From assembly GCA_002297865.1 (NCBI GenBank), contig DBKX01000301.1:503-10050 (forward strand): 9,548 nt of DNA, written 5' to 3'. Both the position numbers and the translations under genes were made by a program. Below, in pieces: positions 1 through 7,240 of the stretch (the first letter of the stretch is position 1; every line of letters starts with the position of its first letter). Under the pieces are notes generated by a model. The model made no database searches and was not told where the DNA came from. It was given only the letters and a program-made list of their open reading frames with translations. The stretch is from Lachnoclostridium sp. UBA739 (GTDB taxonomy: Bacteria > Bacillota_A > Clostridia > Lachnospirales > Lachnospiraceae).

Positions 1-296
1 TCCGCACCAAGTTCTAAGCCTAATACCTTGTCAAATACCTCACCTTTTGCAGAAAGCATAATGATAGGAATATTTGAAGTTTTTCGGACCTCTTTGCAGA
101 TTTCGTATCCATCCATTCCAGGCAACATTAAATCCAGTAGAATTAAATTAGGATTGTAGGAGTGGAAGGCGCTTAAAGCAGCCTCCCCATCTCCAACAGT
201 TTTTGTATCATACCATTCTTTTATCAAATATAGTGAAATCAGTTCTGCTATATTTTCGTCGTCATCCACAATTAAAATTTTTTGTTTTACCGCCAT
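1..296 (-). CDS. OmpR-family response regulator, N-terminal part (runs off the window)
   Basis: The first 98 residues are a CheY-like receiver domain; the rest lies beyond the left edge. Visible are the acidic pocket D12-D13 (in ILIVDDDE), the phospho-acceptor D55 (in LILLDLMLPGMDG), and S82 at the switch Thr/Ser position (IIMLSAKG). The stretch FDKVLGLELGA is typical of OmpR/PhoB-type regulators, so a C-terminal winged-helix DNA-binding domain is expected but not seen. The start is the ATG at 294-296, preceded on the minus strand by the strong Shine-Dalgarno AAGGGG. It begins 17 bp after the mutS2 stop with no room for a terminator, so it is probably co-transcribed with mutS2. A sensor kinase gene may follow outside the window. 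The signal it responds to cannot be told from this fragment. Confidence 0.93.
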   Translation of the reverse strand, partial: MAVKQKILIVDDDENIAELISLYLIKEWYDTKTVGDGEAALSAFHSYNPNLILLDLMLPGMDGYEICKEVRKTSNIPIIMLSAKGEVFDKVLGLELGA

Positions 297-313
297 GATT
301 ATCCCCTTTACTG

Positions 314-2710
314 TTACTTGAATTCTACAATTGTGACACCATGGTCACCTTCACCAAAACCACCTACACGATAGGATTTTACGTATTTCAATCGTTTTAA
401 ATGTTGCTGTACTGCATTTCTAAGTGCGCCAGTACCTCTACCGTGAATAATCGTAACTTGTGGTATGTGTGAAAGATAAGCATCATCTAAGTACTTATCT
501 AAGATTGCAATCCCTTCGTCCACTGTTTTTCCGATAATGTTAAGCTCTGGACTTACATTTAAGGATTTGGACATTTTAATTTTACCACTTCCAGTTTTAG
601 ATAACGTAGGAGTTGTGATTTCTGGTATATCGATTAATTCTAAGTCTCTAATGTTAATTAAAGAGCGAAGAATTCCCATTTGTACATAAACTTCCCCTTT
701 GTTATTCGGAGCGCTTGCTATAATGCCATTTACATTTAAGCTGATAACATGTACACTTTCGCCTGGTTTAAAGTCTTGTGGCTTATTCTTTTTATTGGTT
801 TTGGTCTTACGAACAAGTTTGGAATCTGCTTTATTTAACTTGTTACGAAGAGCAGCACGTTCTTCTTCCATGTCCTTTTGCAGATTGCTCTGTTTAGACC
901 ATTTATTATACTTACGAATGGATTCATCTGCGAAGTCTTTGGCTTCTTGAAGAATTTCACGCGCCTTTTCATTGGCTTCACGAAGAATTCTATCTTTGGC
1001 AGCATCAATTTTCTCATTTTTAATTGTAAGTTTTATCTTAAGTGCTTCAATTTCTGCTTTATAAGCTTCGATTTCAGCCTGTTCCTTTTCTATTGTCACA
1101 CGACTTGCTTCCAAGTCAGCAATTACATCTTCAAAGCTTTGACTATCCGTATCAATTCTCGATTTTGCATCCTCAATAATATAATCAGGCAAGCCTAATT
1201 TGCTGGATATAGCAAATGCATTACTTTTACCAGGAATACCAATTAATAGACGGTAAGTAGGGCGTAATGTCTCTACATCAAATTCGCAGCAAGCATTTTC
1301 AACGCCAGGTGTGGATAGTGCAAACAGTTTTAACTCACTGTAGTGGGTAGTTGCAATTGTTTTTGCACCCATATTGTGCAGGTAAGTTAAAATTGCCATA
1401 GCTAAGGCAGCACCTTCTGTTGGGTCAGTACCAGCACCTAACTCATCGAATAAGCATAAGGAACGATTATTTGCTTGTTCGATAATCTGTATCTCATTTT
1501 TCATATGAGAGGAGAATGTACTAAGACTTTGTTCAATACTCTGTTCGTCTCCAATATCTGCAAATACATCATCAAATACAGACAATTTAGAATGATCGAA
1601 GGCAGGAATATGAAGTCCAGCTTGGCCCATTAAAGTAAATAGCCCGACTGTTTTCAGGGAAACTGTTTTACCACCAGTATTCGGACCTGTAATTACAAGT
1701 AAATCAAATTCATCTCCTAATCGAATATCAATTGGAACAACTTGTTTGCTATCAATTAGCGGGTGACGTCCTCTTTTGATATCTACAATACCATCCTGGT
1801 TAAAGTCAGGAACACTAGCACGCATTTGCTTGGATAAGTTTGCTTTGGCAAAGATAAAGTCTAGTTTCGTAAGGACTTCTAAGTTAATTTTTAATTCTTC
1901 CGCATGTTCTCCAATCATGTTGCTTAATTCAGCAAGAATACGTTCAATTTCATCCTGTTCTTTTAAGGAAAGTTCGCGAAGTTCATTATTCAGCTTAACA
2001 ATTGCCATAGGTTCAATGAATAAAGTAGAACCAGTTGCAGACTGGTCATGAATCATACCTTTAAATGAACTTCGGTATTCTGCTTTTACAGGTAGACAAT
2101 AACGACCATTACGCATGGTGATTAAGGCATCCTGTAACATTGTTCGGGAACTGTTTACGATACCGTTTAACTGTTCGTGAACTTTATTATTGGTATTTTT
2201 AATGCTTTTTCGAATCTGGCGAAGCGTTGTACTTGCATCATCTGCAATTTCGTCATTTGAAATAATGCAACGTTTCATTTCGCTGTTTACATTGGATAAC
2301 GGTTCAAGTGCATCAAAATAGCTGGTTAAAGAATTTGTTACATTAGATTCCTCCTCATCATTATGAACGGAGCTGCCTAAGTTCTCTTTTCTAGTGTATG
2401 ATTTCACACGAAGTGTAACATTTAATAGGGAACTTACTGCAAGTATTTCATCAATACCTAAGACGGAACCAACATCTAATCGCATAAGAGAAGAACGAAT
2501 GTCTCTTACCCCCGAAAAAGATAGTAAACCTTTCTTAAGAACCATGGATAAAGCATCTGAAGTTTCTAATAAATTGTGCTCGATCTCATTAATATCCGTA
2601 CTAGGAACCAATTCTTTACAGAGCTCTTTGCCAAGTGGAGTTGAAGCAAGAGCTTTTAGTTTATCTATAATTTTATCAAATTCTAATGTTTTCAAAGCCT
2701 TTTTATTCAT
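314..2710 (-). CDS. mutS2: MutS2 family DNA/ribosome-associated ATPase with Smr domain
   Basis: The 798-residue product has the full MutS2 layout and lacks the mismatch-recognition domain of MutS. The N-terminal core and lever region spans about 1-310. The ABC-type ATPase carries Walker A GPNTGGKT at 342-349 and Walker B LCLFDE ending D422-E423, followed by the GAGTDPTEG signature and the TTHY switch. A long charged coiled coil covers about 515-630 and a KOW-like segment about 646-690. The C-terminal Smr domain (about 720-798) has HGRGTG at 756-761. Family members bind branched DNA and suppress recombination, and in Bacillus subtilis MutS2 also acts on collided ribosomes; which role dominates here is unknown. 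The Smr LDLR-type motif reads LNIIG (723-727), so nuclease activity should not be assumed. The start ATG is supported by AAGAGG eight bases upstream. It is probably the first gene of an operon with the response regulator and is divergent from the HtrA-like gene. Confidence 0.97.
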   Translation of the reverse strand: MNKKALKTLEFDKIIDKLKALASTPLGKELCKELVPSTDINEIEHNLLETSDALSMVLKKGLLSFSGVRDIRSSLMRLDVGSVLGIDEILAVSSLLNVTLRVKSYTRKENLGSSVHNDEEESNVTNSLTSYFDALEPLSNVNSEMKRCIISNDEIADDASTTLRQIRKSIKNTNNKVHEQLNGIVNSSRTMLQDALITMRNGRYCLPVKAEYRSSFKGMIHDQSATGSTLFIEPMAIVKLNNELRELSLKEQDEIERILAELSNMIGEHAEELKINLEVLTKLDFIFAKANLSKQMRASVPDFNQDGIVDIKRGRHPLIDSKQVVPIDIRLGDEFDLLVITGPNTGGKTVSLKTVGLFTLMGQAGLHIPAFDHSKLSVFDDVFADIGDEQSIEQSLSTFSSHMKNEIQIIEQANNRSLCLFDELGAGTDPTEGAALAMAILTYLHNMGAKTIATTHYSELKLFALSTPGVENACCEFDVETLRPTYRLLIGIPGKSNAFAISSKLGLPDYIIEDAKSRIDTDSQSFEDVIADLEASRVTIEKEQAEIEAYKAEIEALKIKLTIKNEKIDAAKDRILREANEKAREILQEAKDFADESIRKYNKWSKQSNLQKDMEEERAALRNKLNKADSKLVRKTKTNKKNKPQDFKPGESVHVISLNVNGIIASAPNNKGEVYVQMGILRSLINIRDLELIDIPEITTPTLSKTGSGKIKMSKSLNVSPELNIIGKTVDEGIAILDKYLDDAYLSHIPQVTIIHGRGTGALRNAVQQHLKRLKYVKSYRVGGFGEGDHGVTIVEFK

Positions 2711-2761
2711 TGTCTAAGCCTCTTTTCTTCCTGATACAATAAGTATTCTCATTTAGTCTTT

Positions 2762-2790
2762 ATTTTACCTTAGTTTTCCCGAAATGAAAA
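2762..2790 (-). promoter_or_regulatory. Candidate sigma-A promoter for mutS2
   Basis: On the minus strand, TTTTCA (2785-2790) and TAAAAT (2762-2767) are separated by 17 bp. The -35 matches consensus at four of six positions and the -10 at five of six. They lie about 50 bp before the mutS2 start in the divergent intergenic region. This is the best match I found, but AT-rich DNA gives such matches often. Confidence 0.4.
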
Positions 2791-2835
2791 GTAGTCATTT
2801 GTTAACACTTAATTCATAACTTGTTCATATATAAA

Positions 2836-2844
2836 TGCTAAGAT
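2836..2844 (+). promoter_or_regulatory. Candidate extended -10 promoter for the HtrA-like gene
   Basis: TGC-TAAGAT has the TGn extension directly before a four-of-six -10 box, which can compensate for the lack of a recognisable -35. It would start transcription near 2851 and give a leader of about 50 bases. No other -10/-35 pair with 16-18 bp spacing stands out on the plus strand here. Confidence 0.35.
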
Positions 2845-2903
2845 GAAAATATTAAATTTTTTGTTTGGATACTGCGCAGAAGGTGTATTTGAGGAGCAGG
2901 AAT

Positions 2904-4223
2904 ATGAGAATAGATAAGGATAGAGAGGAAAACAAAGAAGAATATTCTTTTATACAAGAAAAGATTGTACCAAGACCCAAAAATACAAAGAAAAAATTAG
3001 CTAAGCTAACGTGCTATACAGTGATATTAAGTATAATCTTTGGAGTTGTAAGTAGTTTTGTATTTAATCTGTCCAATCACTTGATCGGAAAATGGAACAA
3101 GCAAAGTGTGAAGGAACCCATTTCTCTTGAGGATAGTGAAAAAGAAAGCCAGCCATTTGTAACACCACAGGAGAATGAAGGAGAAGAAGTAACAGGTTCG
3201 GAAGAAGCGTCGAATAAGAATATTACAGACCTAGATATATTTCGTGCCTTCGATATTCGTTCGTATCGGAAAATGTATTCGGTTATGCGAGAATTGGCTA
3301 ATAGCCGTAGATACTCCATGGTAACAGTAGAAGCGATTAAGGATGTAACAAGCTGGTTTGATAAAGAAAATTCGAAATGTAGTTATGGACTGATTATAAG
3401 GATACAGGAAGACTATATATACATTTTGTGTAATTATAATAAGGTAAAGGATACCAATAAAATAGAAGTTGAGTTTTATAATGAGGACACAGTTCGTGCA
3501 GAATTAATGAACTACAATAAAGAGAAATCATTGGCAATGTTAAAAGTTAAAACTAGCTCATTATCAAAACGGACAATGGTTAAGATAGAGGAAGCTGAAA
3601 TTGCTGACTCTTATCAGATAGGACGTGGAACACCAGTATTGGGGCTGGGTTCGCCAGATGGAACTATGCAATCTATGGTAATCGGCTACATTACAGCACC
3701 TCGTATCGATAAATATATAACAGATGGAAAACTTGGCCTGTACCATACGAGTATTGCTGAGAATCCTTATGGAGATGGTTTCTTTGTGGATTCAGAAGGG
3801 AAAGTGATAGGAATTATCACTCACCAGTTTAGGGATGAAACAGATCAGAATATTATGAGTTTTCTTGATATTTCACAATTAAAACCTGTTATTGAGTCGT
3901 TGCTCAATGGAAGGAAGCTGCCTTATCTAGGTGTGAAGGTTTCTGAGTTGTTAAGTAGTGATGGGAAAAAATTAAATGTCAATTTTGGAATTTATATTAC
4001 AGATGTTATTGCCAATTCACCAGCATTTAAGAAGGGATTACGGTCAGGAGATGTGATTACAGAAATTGATGGAACTAGTATTTCCTCTGTTGCAGCACTC
4101 ATGAGAAAGATGGCAGAAAAAGAACCAGGAGATAAGATGGATTTGGTTATTGTGCGGCAAACAAAGGCGGAATATCCAAAGGTGATATTTGGAGAGAAAC
4201 ATCTAGCAGTAACGCTTAGTTAG
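2904..4223 (+). CDS. Membrane-anchored HtrA/DegP-like PDZ protein, probable pseudoprotease
   Basis: The 439-residue protein has a short charged cytoplasmic N-terminus and one transmembrane segment at about 32-56 after a K/R-rich stretch. An acidic extracytoplasmic linker follows, then an HtrA-type trypsin fold (about 130-335) and a C-terminal PDZ domain (about 340-439, from PYLGV through the LRSGDVITEIDG core). Landmarks of the fold align well with HtrA, but the catalytic residues do not. The TNNHV histidine position reads N179 (ILCNYNKV), the DLAVLK aspartate reads S209 (SLAMLKV), and the GNSGGP serine loop is one residue short and reads NPYGDGF with G290 in place of serine. It is therefore probably not a protease by this mechanism; binding or scaffolding at the cell surface is an inference. 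I chose ATG 2904 because AGGAG sits seven bases upstream. An in-frame TTG at 2865 would add 13 residues but has no good ribosome binding site. A terminator follows. Confidence 0.88.
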   Translation: MRIDKDREENKEEYSFIQEKIVPRPKNTKKKLAKLTCYTVILSIIFGVVSSFVFNLSNHLIGKWNKQSVKEPISLEDSEKESQPFVTPQENEGEEVTGSEEASNKNITDLDIFRAFDIRSYRKMYSVMRELANSRRYSMVTVEAIKDVTSWFDKENSKCSYGLIIRIQEDYIYILCNYNKVKDTNKIEVEFYNEDTVRAELMNYNKEKSLAMLKVKTSSLSKRTMVKIEEAEIADSYQIGRGTPVLGLGSPDGTMQSMVIGYITAPRIDKYITDGKLGLYHTSIAENPYGDGFFVDSEGKVIGIITHQFRDETDQNIMSFLDISQLKPVIESLLNGRKLPYLGVKVSELLSSDGKKLNVNFGIYITDVIANSPAFKKGLRSGDVITEIDGTSISSVAALMRKMAEKEPGDKMDLVIVRQTKAEYPKVIFGEKHLAVTLS

Positions 4224-4234
4224 TAAGAATAAGT

Positions 4235-4290
4235 AAAGACATAGGGAGAAGGAAAATGAAATTCTTCTCTGCTATGTCTTTTCTATTCTT
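4235..4290 (+). terminator. Rho-independent terminator after the HtrA-like gene
   Basis: A perfect 10-bp stem, AAAGACATAG (4235-4244) with CTATGTCTTT (4272-4281), is extended inward by GAGAAG/CTTCTC across a small internal loop. It is followed by a T-rich tail (4279-4290). It begins 11 bases after the stop codon. Confidence 0.9.
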
Positions 4291-4307
4291 TACAGTTAAG
4301 GTATAAT
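4279..4307 (+). promoter_or_regulatory. Candidate promoter of the yhaM-rlmD operon
   Basis: A perfect TATAAT lies at 4302-4307, 42 bp before the yhaM start. The best -35 at 17-bp spacing is TTTTCT (4279-4284), only three of six, and it overlaps the U-tract of the preceding terminator. The -10 is convincing; the -35 is weak. Confidence 0.5.
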
Positions 4308-4349
4308 AAAGAAAATAGTTTGTGAATTAGAAAGGTAAGGAAAATAAAT

Positions 4350-5291
4350 ATGCGCTATATTAGTGAATTACACGAGGGAGAAACAATTTCGATTACTTAT
4401 TTGTGTAAAAATAAACAGATGCTAAAGACGAAAGCAGGTAAAACATATTGTTCGTTGTCTCTGCAAGATAAAACAGGATTACTAGATGCTAAGATATGGG
4501 AAATGTCCAATGCTATTGAGAATTTTGAAGTAATGGACTTTATTCATGTTGATGGCCAGCTTACTTGTTTTCAAGGTTCCTTACAGTTAAATGTTAGAAG
4601 AGTACGTCGCGCGCAAGAAGGAGAATACGATCCTGCTGATTACATCCCAACTTCAAAAAGGGATATCAAAGAGATGTTTGGGGAATTATTAACTTATGTA
4701 AACAGTATCAAGAATCCATATTTGAATAAACTGGCAAAAAGTTTCTTCGTAGAAGATAAAGAGTTCCAAAAGGCATTTATGTATCATTCAGCAGCTAAAA
4801 GTGTTCATCACAGCTTTATGGGCGGTTTAGTGGAACATACATTAGGTGTTACAAAACTGAGTGATTACTTGGCAAGTAATTATCCATTTTTGAACCGTGA
4901 TTTACTAATCACTGCAGCAATGTTTCATGATATTGGAAAGACAGTGGAGTTATCCGATTTCCCAGAAAATGATTACACAGATGATGGTCAGTTACTTGGA
5001 CATATTTACATTGGAACTGAGATGATTGGGGAACGTATTCGTACCATTCCGAACTTCCCGCACAAATTATCTGCACAGCTTCGTCACTGTATCCTAGCTC
5101 ATCATGGAGAACTAGAATATGGTTCCCCTAAAAAACCAGCTACGGCAGAAGCGTTAGCATTAAGTTATGCAGATAATACAGATGCAAAATTACAAACAGT
5201 ACGTGAAGTGTTAGAAGGCGGAGATGAGAAGCAGGAGTGGTTGGGCTACAATCGTTTCTTTGAATCCAACATTCGCCGAAGTGAAAAATAA
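4350..5291 (+). CDS. yhaM: 3'-5' exoribonuclease, YhaM family (OB fold plus HD domain)
   Basis: The 313-residue protein closely matches the usual length of YhaM (about 314). The N-terminal third (about 10-95) is an OB-fold nucleic-acid-binding domain with sequence such as LQDKTGLLDAKIWE. The remainder is an HD hydrolase domain with the metal ligands in order: H163 (VEHT), H193-D194 (FHDIGK), H251-H252 (LAHHGELEYGSP) and D275 (YADNTDAK). YhaM enzymes are cytoplasmic, metal-dependent 3'-5' exoribonucleases that trim RNA ends and take part in RNA turnover. The start ATG has AAGGA eight bases upstream. It lies 14 bp before rlmD with no terminator between, so the two are likely co-transcribed and link RNA trimming with rRNA modification. 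The assignment rests on domain order, motifs and length. Confidence 0.93.
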   Translation: MRYISELHEGETISITYLCKNKQMLKTKAGKTYCSLSLQDKTGLLDAKIWEMSNAIENFEVMDFIHVDGQLTCFQGSLQLNVRRVRRAQEGEYDPADYIPTSKRDIKEMFGELLTYVNSIKNPYLNKLAKSFFVEDKEFQKAFMYHSAAKSVHHSFMGGLVEHTLGVTKLSDYLASNYPFLNRDLLITAAMFHDIGKTVELSDFPENDYTDDGQLLGHIYIGTEMIGERIRTIPNFPHKLSAQLRHCILAHHGELEYGSPKKPATAEALALSYADNTDAKLQTVREVLEGGDEKQEWLGYNRFFESNIRRSEK

Positions 5292-5305
5292 TTGGAGTAT
5301 AGTAA

Positions 5306-6694
5306 ATGGCAAAGGAAATCAATAAGAACGACGAGTTTGAATTAGAGATAGATGATATTGGTACAGAAGGCGAAGGTATTGCACACATTGATGGATATGC
5401 GTTATTCATCAAAGATGCAATACCAGGGGACGTTGTTCGTGTCAAAGTTATCAAAGCAAAGAAGAATTATGGTTACGGAAGACTGATTAAGATTGTAAAG
5501 CCATCAAAAGATCGTGTGCAACCAGTATGCCCTGTTGCAAGACAGTGTGGAGGATGTCAGATTCAGCATCTTTCTTACGATGCACAGCTTGCGTACAAGG
5601 AAAATAAAATCAAGAATTGTCTTGTAAGACTTGGAAAATTTCCAAAAGAACAGATTGATAAGATTATGGAACCATTAATGGGAATGGAAGAACCTTATCA
5701 TTATCGTAATAAAGCACAATTTCCGGTAGGAAGAAACAAAGATGGAGAACTAGTAACGGGTTTTTATGCTAGCCGTACCCATTCTATTATTCCAGCGACC
5801 CATTGTGCAATTCAAGATAAGAGAAATGAAGAGATCCTGAATACGGTACTGGAATTTATGAAGGAATTTGATATTGAACCATATGATGAAGTGACACACA
5901 CTGGATTAGTGCGTCATATTCTGACTCGTGTAGGGTATCATACAGGTGAGATTATGGTCTGTCTTGTGTTAAATGGTAAAAACTTACCTCATCAAGACGT
6001 ATTCGTGGAAAGATTAGCAAAAATCGAAGGTATGAAAAGTATCAGCATTAATGTGAACAGAGAAAAAACAAATGTCATTTTGGGCAATAAGGTAAAGACT
6101 CTTTGGGGCACAGATTATATTGTGGATTCCATTGGAACGATTCAGTATCAAATATCACCGCTTTCTTTTTATCAGGTAAACCCAGTGCAGACTCAGAAGT
6201 TATACCAGGCTGCGTTAGATTACGCAGGCTTGACTGGTAATGAAATTGTGTGGGATTTATATTGTGGAATAGGAACAATCTCTTTATTCTTAGCAAAACA
6301 GGCTAAGATGGTATATGGAGTAGAAATTGTTCCAGAAGCAATCGCAGATGCAAACCGCAATAAAGAGTTTAATCAGATTAAAAATGTTGAATTTTTCGTG
6401 GGAGCGTCTGAAAGGGTTCTTCCAGAGAAGTATAGAGAAAGTGGCGGGAAAATGTCAGCAGATGTTATTGTTGTAGATCCTCCACGAAAAGGCTGTGATG
6501 TATCGCTGCTTCAGACAATCCTTGACATGGGGCCAGAGCGCGTAGTGTATGTAAGCTGTGATCCAGCAACGTTGGCAAGAGATTTAAGATTCTTGTGTGA
6601 TGGCGGGTATGATCTTATGAAAGTGCGTGGATGTGATATGTTTGGACATAGTGGACATGTTGAGACAGTTGTACAGCTTGTTAGGGTAAAATAA
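5306..6694 (+). CDS. rlmD: 23S rRNA (uracil-5-)-methyltransferase, RlmD/RumA family
   Basis: The 462-residue enzyme has an N-terminal TRAM RNA-binding domain (about 6-67). Iron-sulphur cluster cysteines follow at C75, C81 and C84 (CPVARQCGGC), with the fourth probably C167 (ATHCAIQ). A central RNA-binding part leads to a SAM-dependent methyltransferase domain with motif I around D317 (WDLYCGIGT), D391-P392-P393 (VVDPPRKG), the nucleophile C418 (YVSCDPATLARDL) and E453 (HVETV) as the likely general base. It transfers a methyl group from SAM to C5 of uridine in 23S rRNA. In E. coli RlmD targets U1939 and RlmC U747, while in B. subtilis one enzyme does both, so the exact target is not settled by sequence. 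The start ATG has TGGAG eight bases upstream. It is the second gene of the yhaM operon and is followed by a terminator. Confidence 0.94.
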   Translation: MAKEINKNDEFELEIDDIGTEGEGIAHIDGYALFIKDAIPGDVVRVKVIKAKKNYGYGRLIKIVKPSKDRVQPVCPVARQCGGCQIQHLSYDAQLAYKENKIKNCLVRLGKFPKEQIDKIMEPLMGMEEPYHYRNKAQFPVGRNKDGELVTGFYASRTHSIIPATHCAIQDKRNEEILNTVLEFMKEFDIEPYDEVTHTGLVRHILTRVGYHTGEIMVCLVLNGKNLPHQDVFVERLAKIEGMKSISINVNREKTNVILGNKVKTLWGTDYIVDSIGTIQYQISPLSFYQVNPVQTQKLYQAALDYAGLTGNEIVWDLYCGIGTISLFLAKQAKMVYGVEIVPEAIADANRNKEFNQIKNVEFFVGASERVLPEKYRESGGKMSADVIVVDPPRKGCDVSLLQTILDMGPERVVYVSCDPATLARDLRFLCDGGYDLMKVRGCDMFGHSGHVETVVQLVRVK

Positions 6695-6721
6695 CTGTAT
6701 AGTTATTAAGCTTTGTGCATG

Positions 6722-6766
6722 CCTCTAAGTGGTTTGTTTGGATTGACGGACACTTGGAGGTTTTTT
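6722..6766 (+). terminator. Rho-independent terminator after rlmD
   Basis: CCTCTAAGTG (6722-6731) pairs with CACTTGGAGG (6751-6760), ten pairs including one U-G, around a 19-base loop, followed by TTTTTT (6761-6766). It ends the yhaM-rlmD transcript before the MerR promoter. Confidence 0.88.
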
Positions 6767-6784
6767 GCTGTATAATATTATATC

Positions 6785-6815
6785 TTGACATAGACTGGAC
6801 TCCAAGTGCTACTCT
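6785..6815 (+). promoter_or_regulatory. MerR-type promoter/operator with a 19-bp spacer
   Basis: TTGACA (6785-6790) is a perfect -35. With a 19-bp spacer (6791-6809) it leads to the -10-like TACTCT (6810-6815). The spacer contains the imperfect dyad TAGACT-GG-ACTCCA, resembling the TAGAGT-nn-ACTCTA operator I recall for AdhR/NmlR-type MerR regulators, including the following AAGTG. An over-long spacer that the regulator corrects by twisting DNA is the hallmark of MerR control. It sits 27 bp before the merR-like start, so it probably gives autoregulation. The stretch just upstream (6769-6784) is very AT-rich and could act as an UP element. Confidence 0.75.
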
Positions 6816-6842
6816 ATAAGAAAAAGTTGGGAGGTCAAACAT

Positions 6843-7217
6843 ATGACAATAGCAGAAGTAAGTAAGAAATACAATATTTCTCAAGATACATTAAGATATT
6901 ATGAAAGAATCGGCATAATTCCACACGTAGAAAGAAATTCTAGTGGAATTCGTAATTATACAGAAGAATCATGTGGATGGATTGAGCTTGCAATATGCAT
7001 GCGTTCAGCAGGGGTTCAGATTGAGCCGTTAATTGAATATTGTGAACTAGTAGGACAGGGGGAGTCCACCATTTCAGCAAGAAAAAGTATTCTTGAAGAA
7101 GAACGTACCAAACTCCAAAAAAAGATAGAAGACATGGAACGTGCTTTAGAGAGGCTTAATTACAAAATAGGAAAATATGAAGAAGCTGAGAAAACGGGAA
7201 CACTTAAGTGGGACTAG
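6843..7217 (+). CDS. MerR family transcriptional regulator, AdhR/NmlR-like
   Basis: The 124-residue protein has an N-terminal winged helix-turn-helix (about 1-70: IAEVSKKYNISQDTLRYYER, then the RNSSGIRNYTEE wing) and a C-terminal dimerisation coiled coil (about 78-115). It keeps C52 in the ICMRSAG block, the cysteine that in B. subtilis AdhR senses reactive aldehydes; C44 and C67 are additional. By family, it should twist a 19-bp-spaced promoter when its thiol is modified by aldehydes or other electrophiles. Such a promoter lies directly upstream. Start ATG 6843 has GGGAGG eight bases before it. Unlike classical cases, no alcohol dehydrogenase, aldo-keto reductase or decarboxylase gene is adjacent; the next gene is a small cysteine-rich protein 23 bp downstream, probably in the same transcript. 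The inducer is inferred, not shown. Confidence 0.92.
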   Translation: MTIAEVSKKYNISQDTLRYYERIGIIPHVERNSSGIRNYTEESCGWIELAICMRSAGVQIEPLIEYCELVGQGESTISARKSILEEERTKLQKKIEDMERALERLNYKIGKYEEAEKTGTLKWD

Positions 7218-7240
7218 ATTAGAAAGGATTGAGTAGTAAT

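Noticed and set aside
699..2717. Several plus-strand open frames inside mutS2
   Set aside because: They lie opposite the conserved MutS2 coding sequence and encode no recognisable domain; they are shadows of it.
2865..2903. A TTG start for the HtrA-like gene, 13 codons upstream of the chosen ATG
   Set aside because: No ribosome binding site precedes the TTG, whereas AGGAG sits at ideal spacing before ATG 2904; the extra residues add no recognisable domain.
6771..6782. TATAAT within the palindrome TATAATATTATA as the merR -10 box
   Set aside because: The nearest -35-like TTGACG (6743-6748) is 22 bp away and lies in the terminator loop; the 19-bp-spaced pair downstream fits the regulator family far better.
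6722..6808. A transcriptional attenuator in which 6800-6808 competes with the rlmD terminator
   Set aside because: The third arm would be made only after the polymerase has passed the terminator U-tract, so it cannot act as an antiterminator in time.
7201..7210. Palindrome CACTTAAGTG near the end of merR as a regulator site
   Set aside because: A 10-bp palindrome inside coding sequence with no promoter near it; the resemblance to the MerR operator half is short and likely chance.
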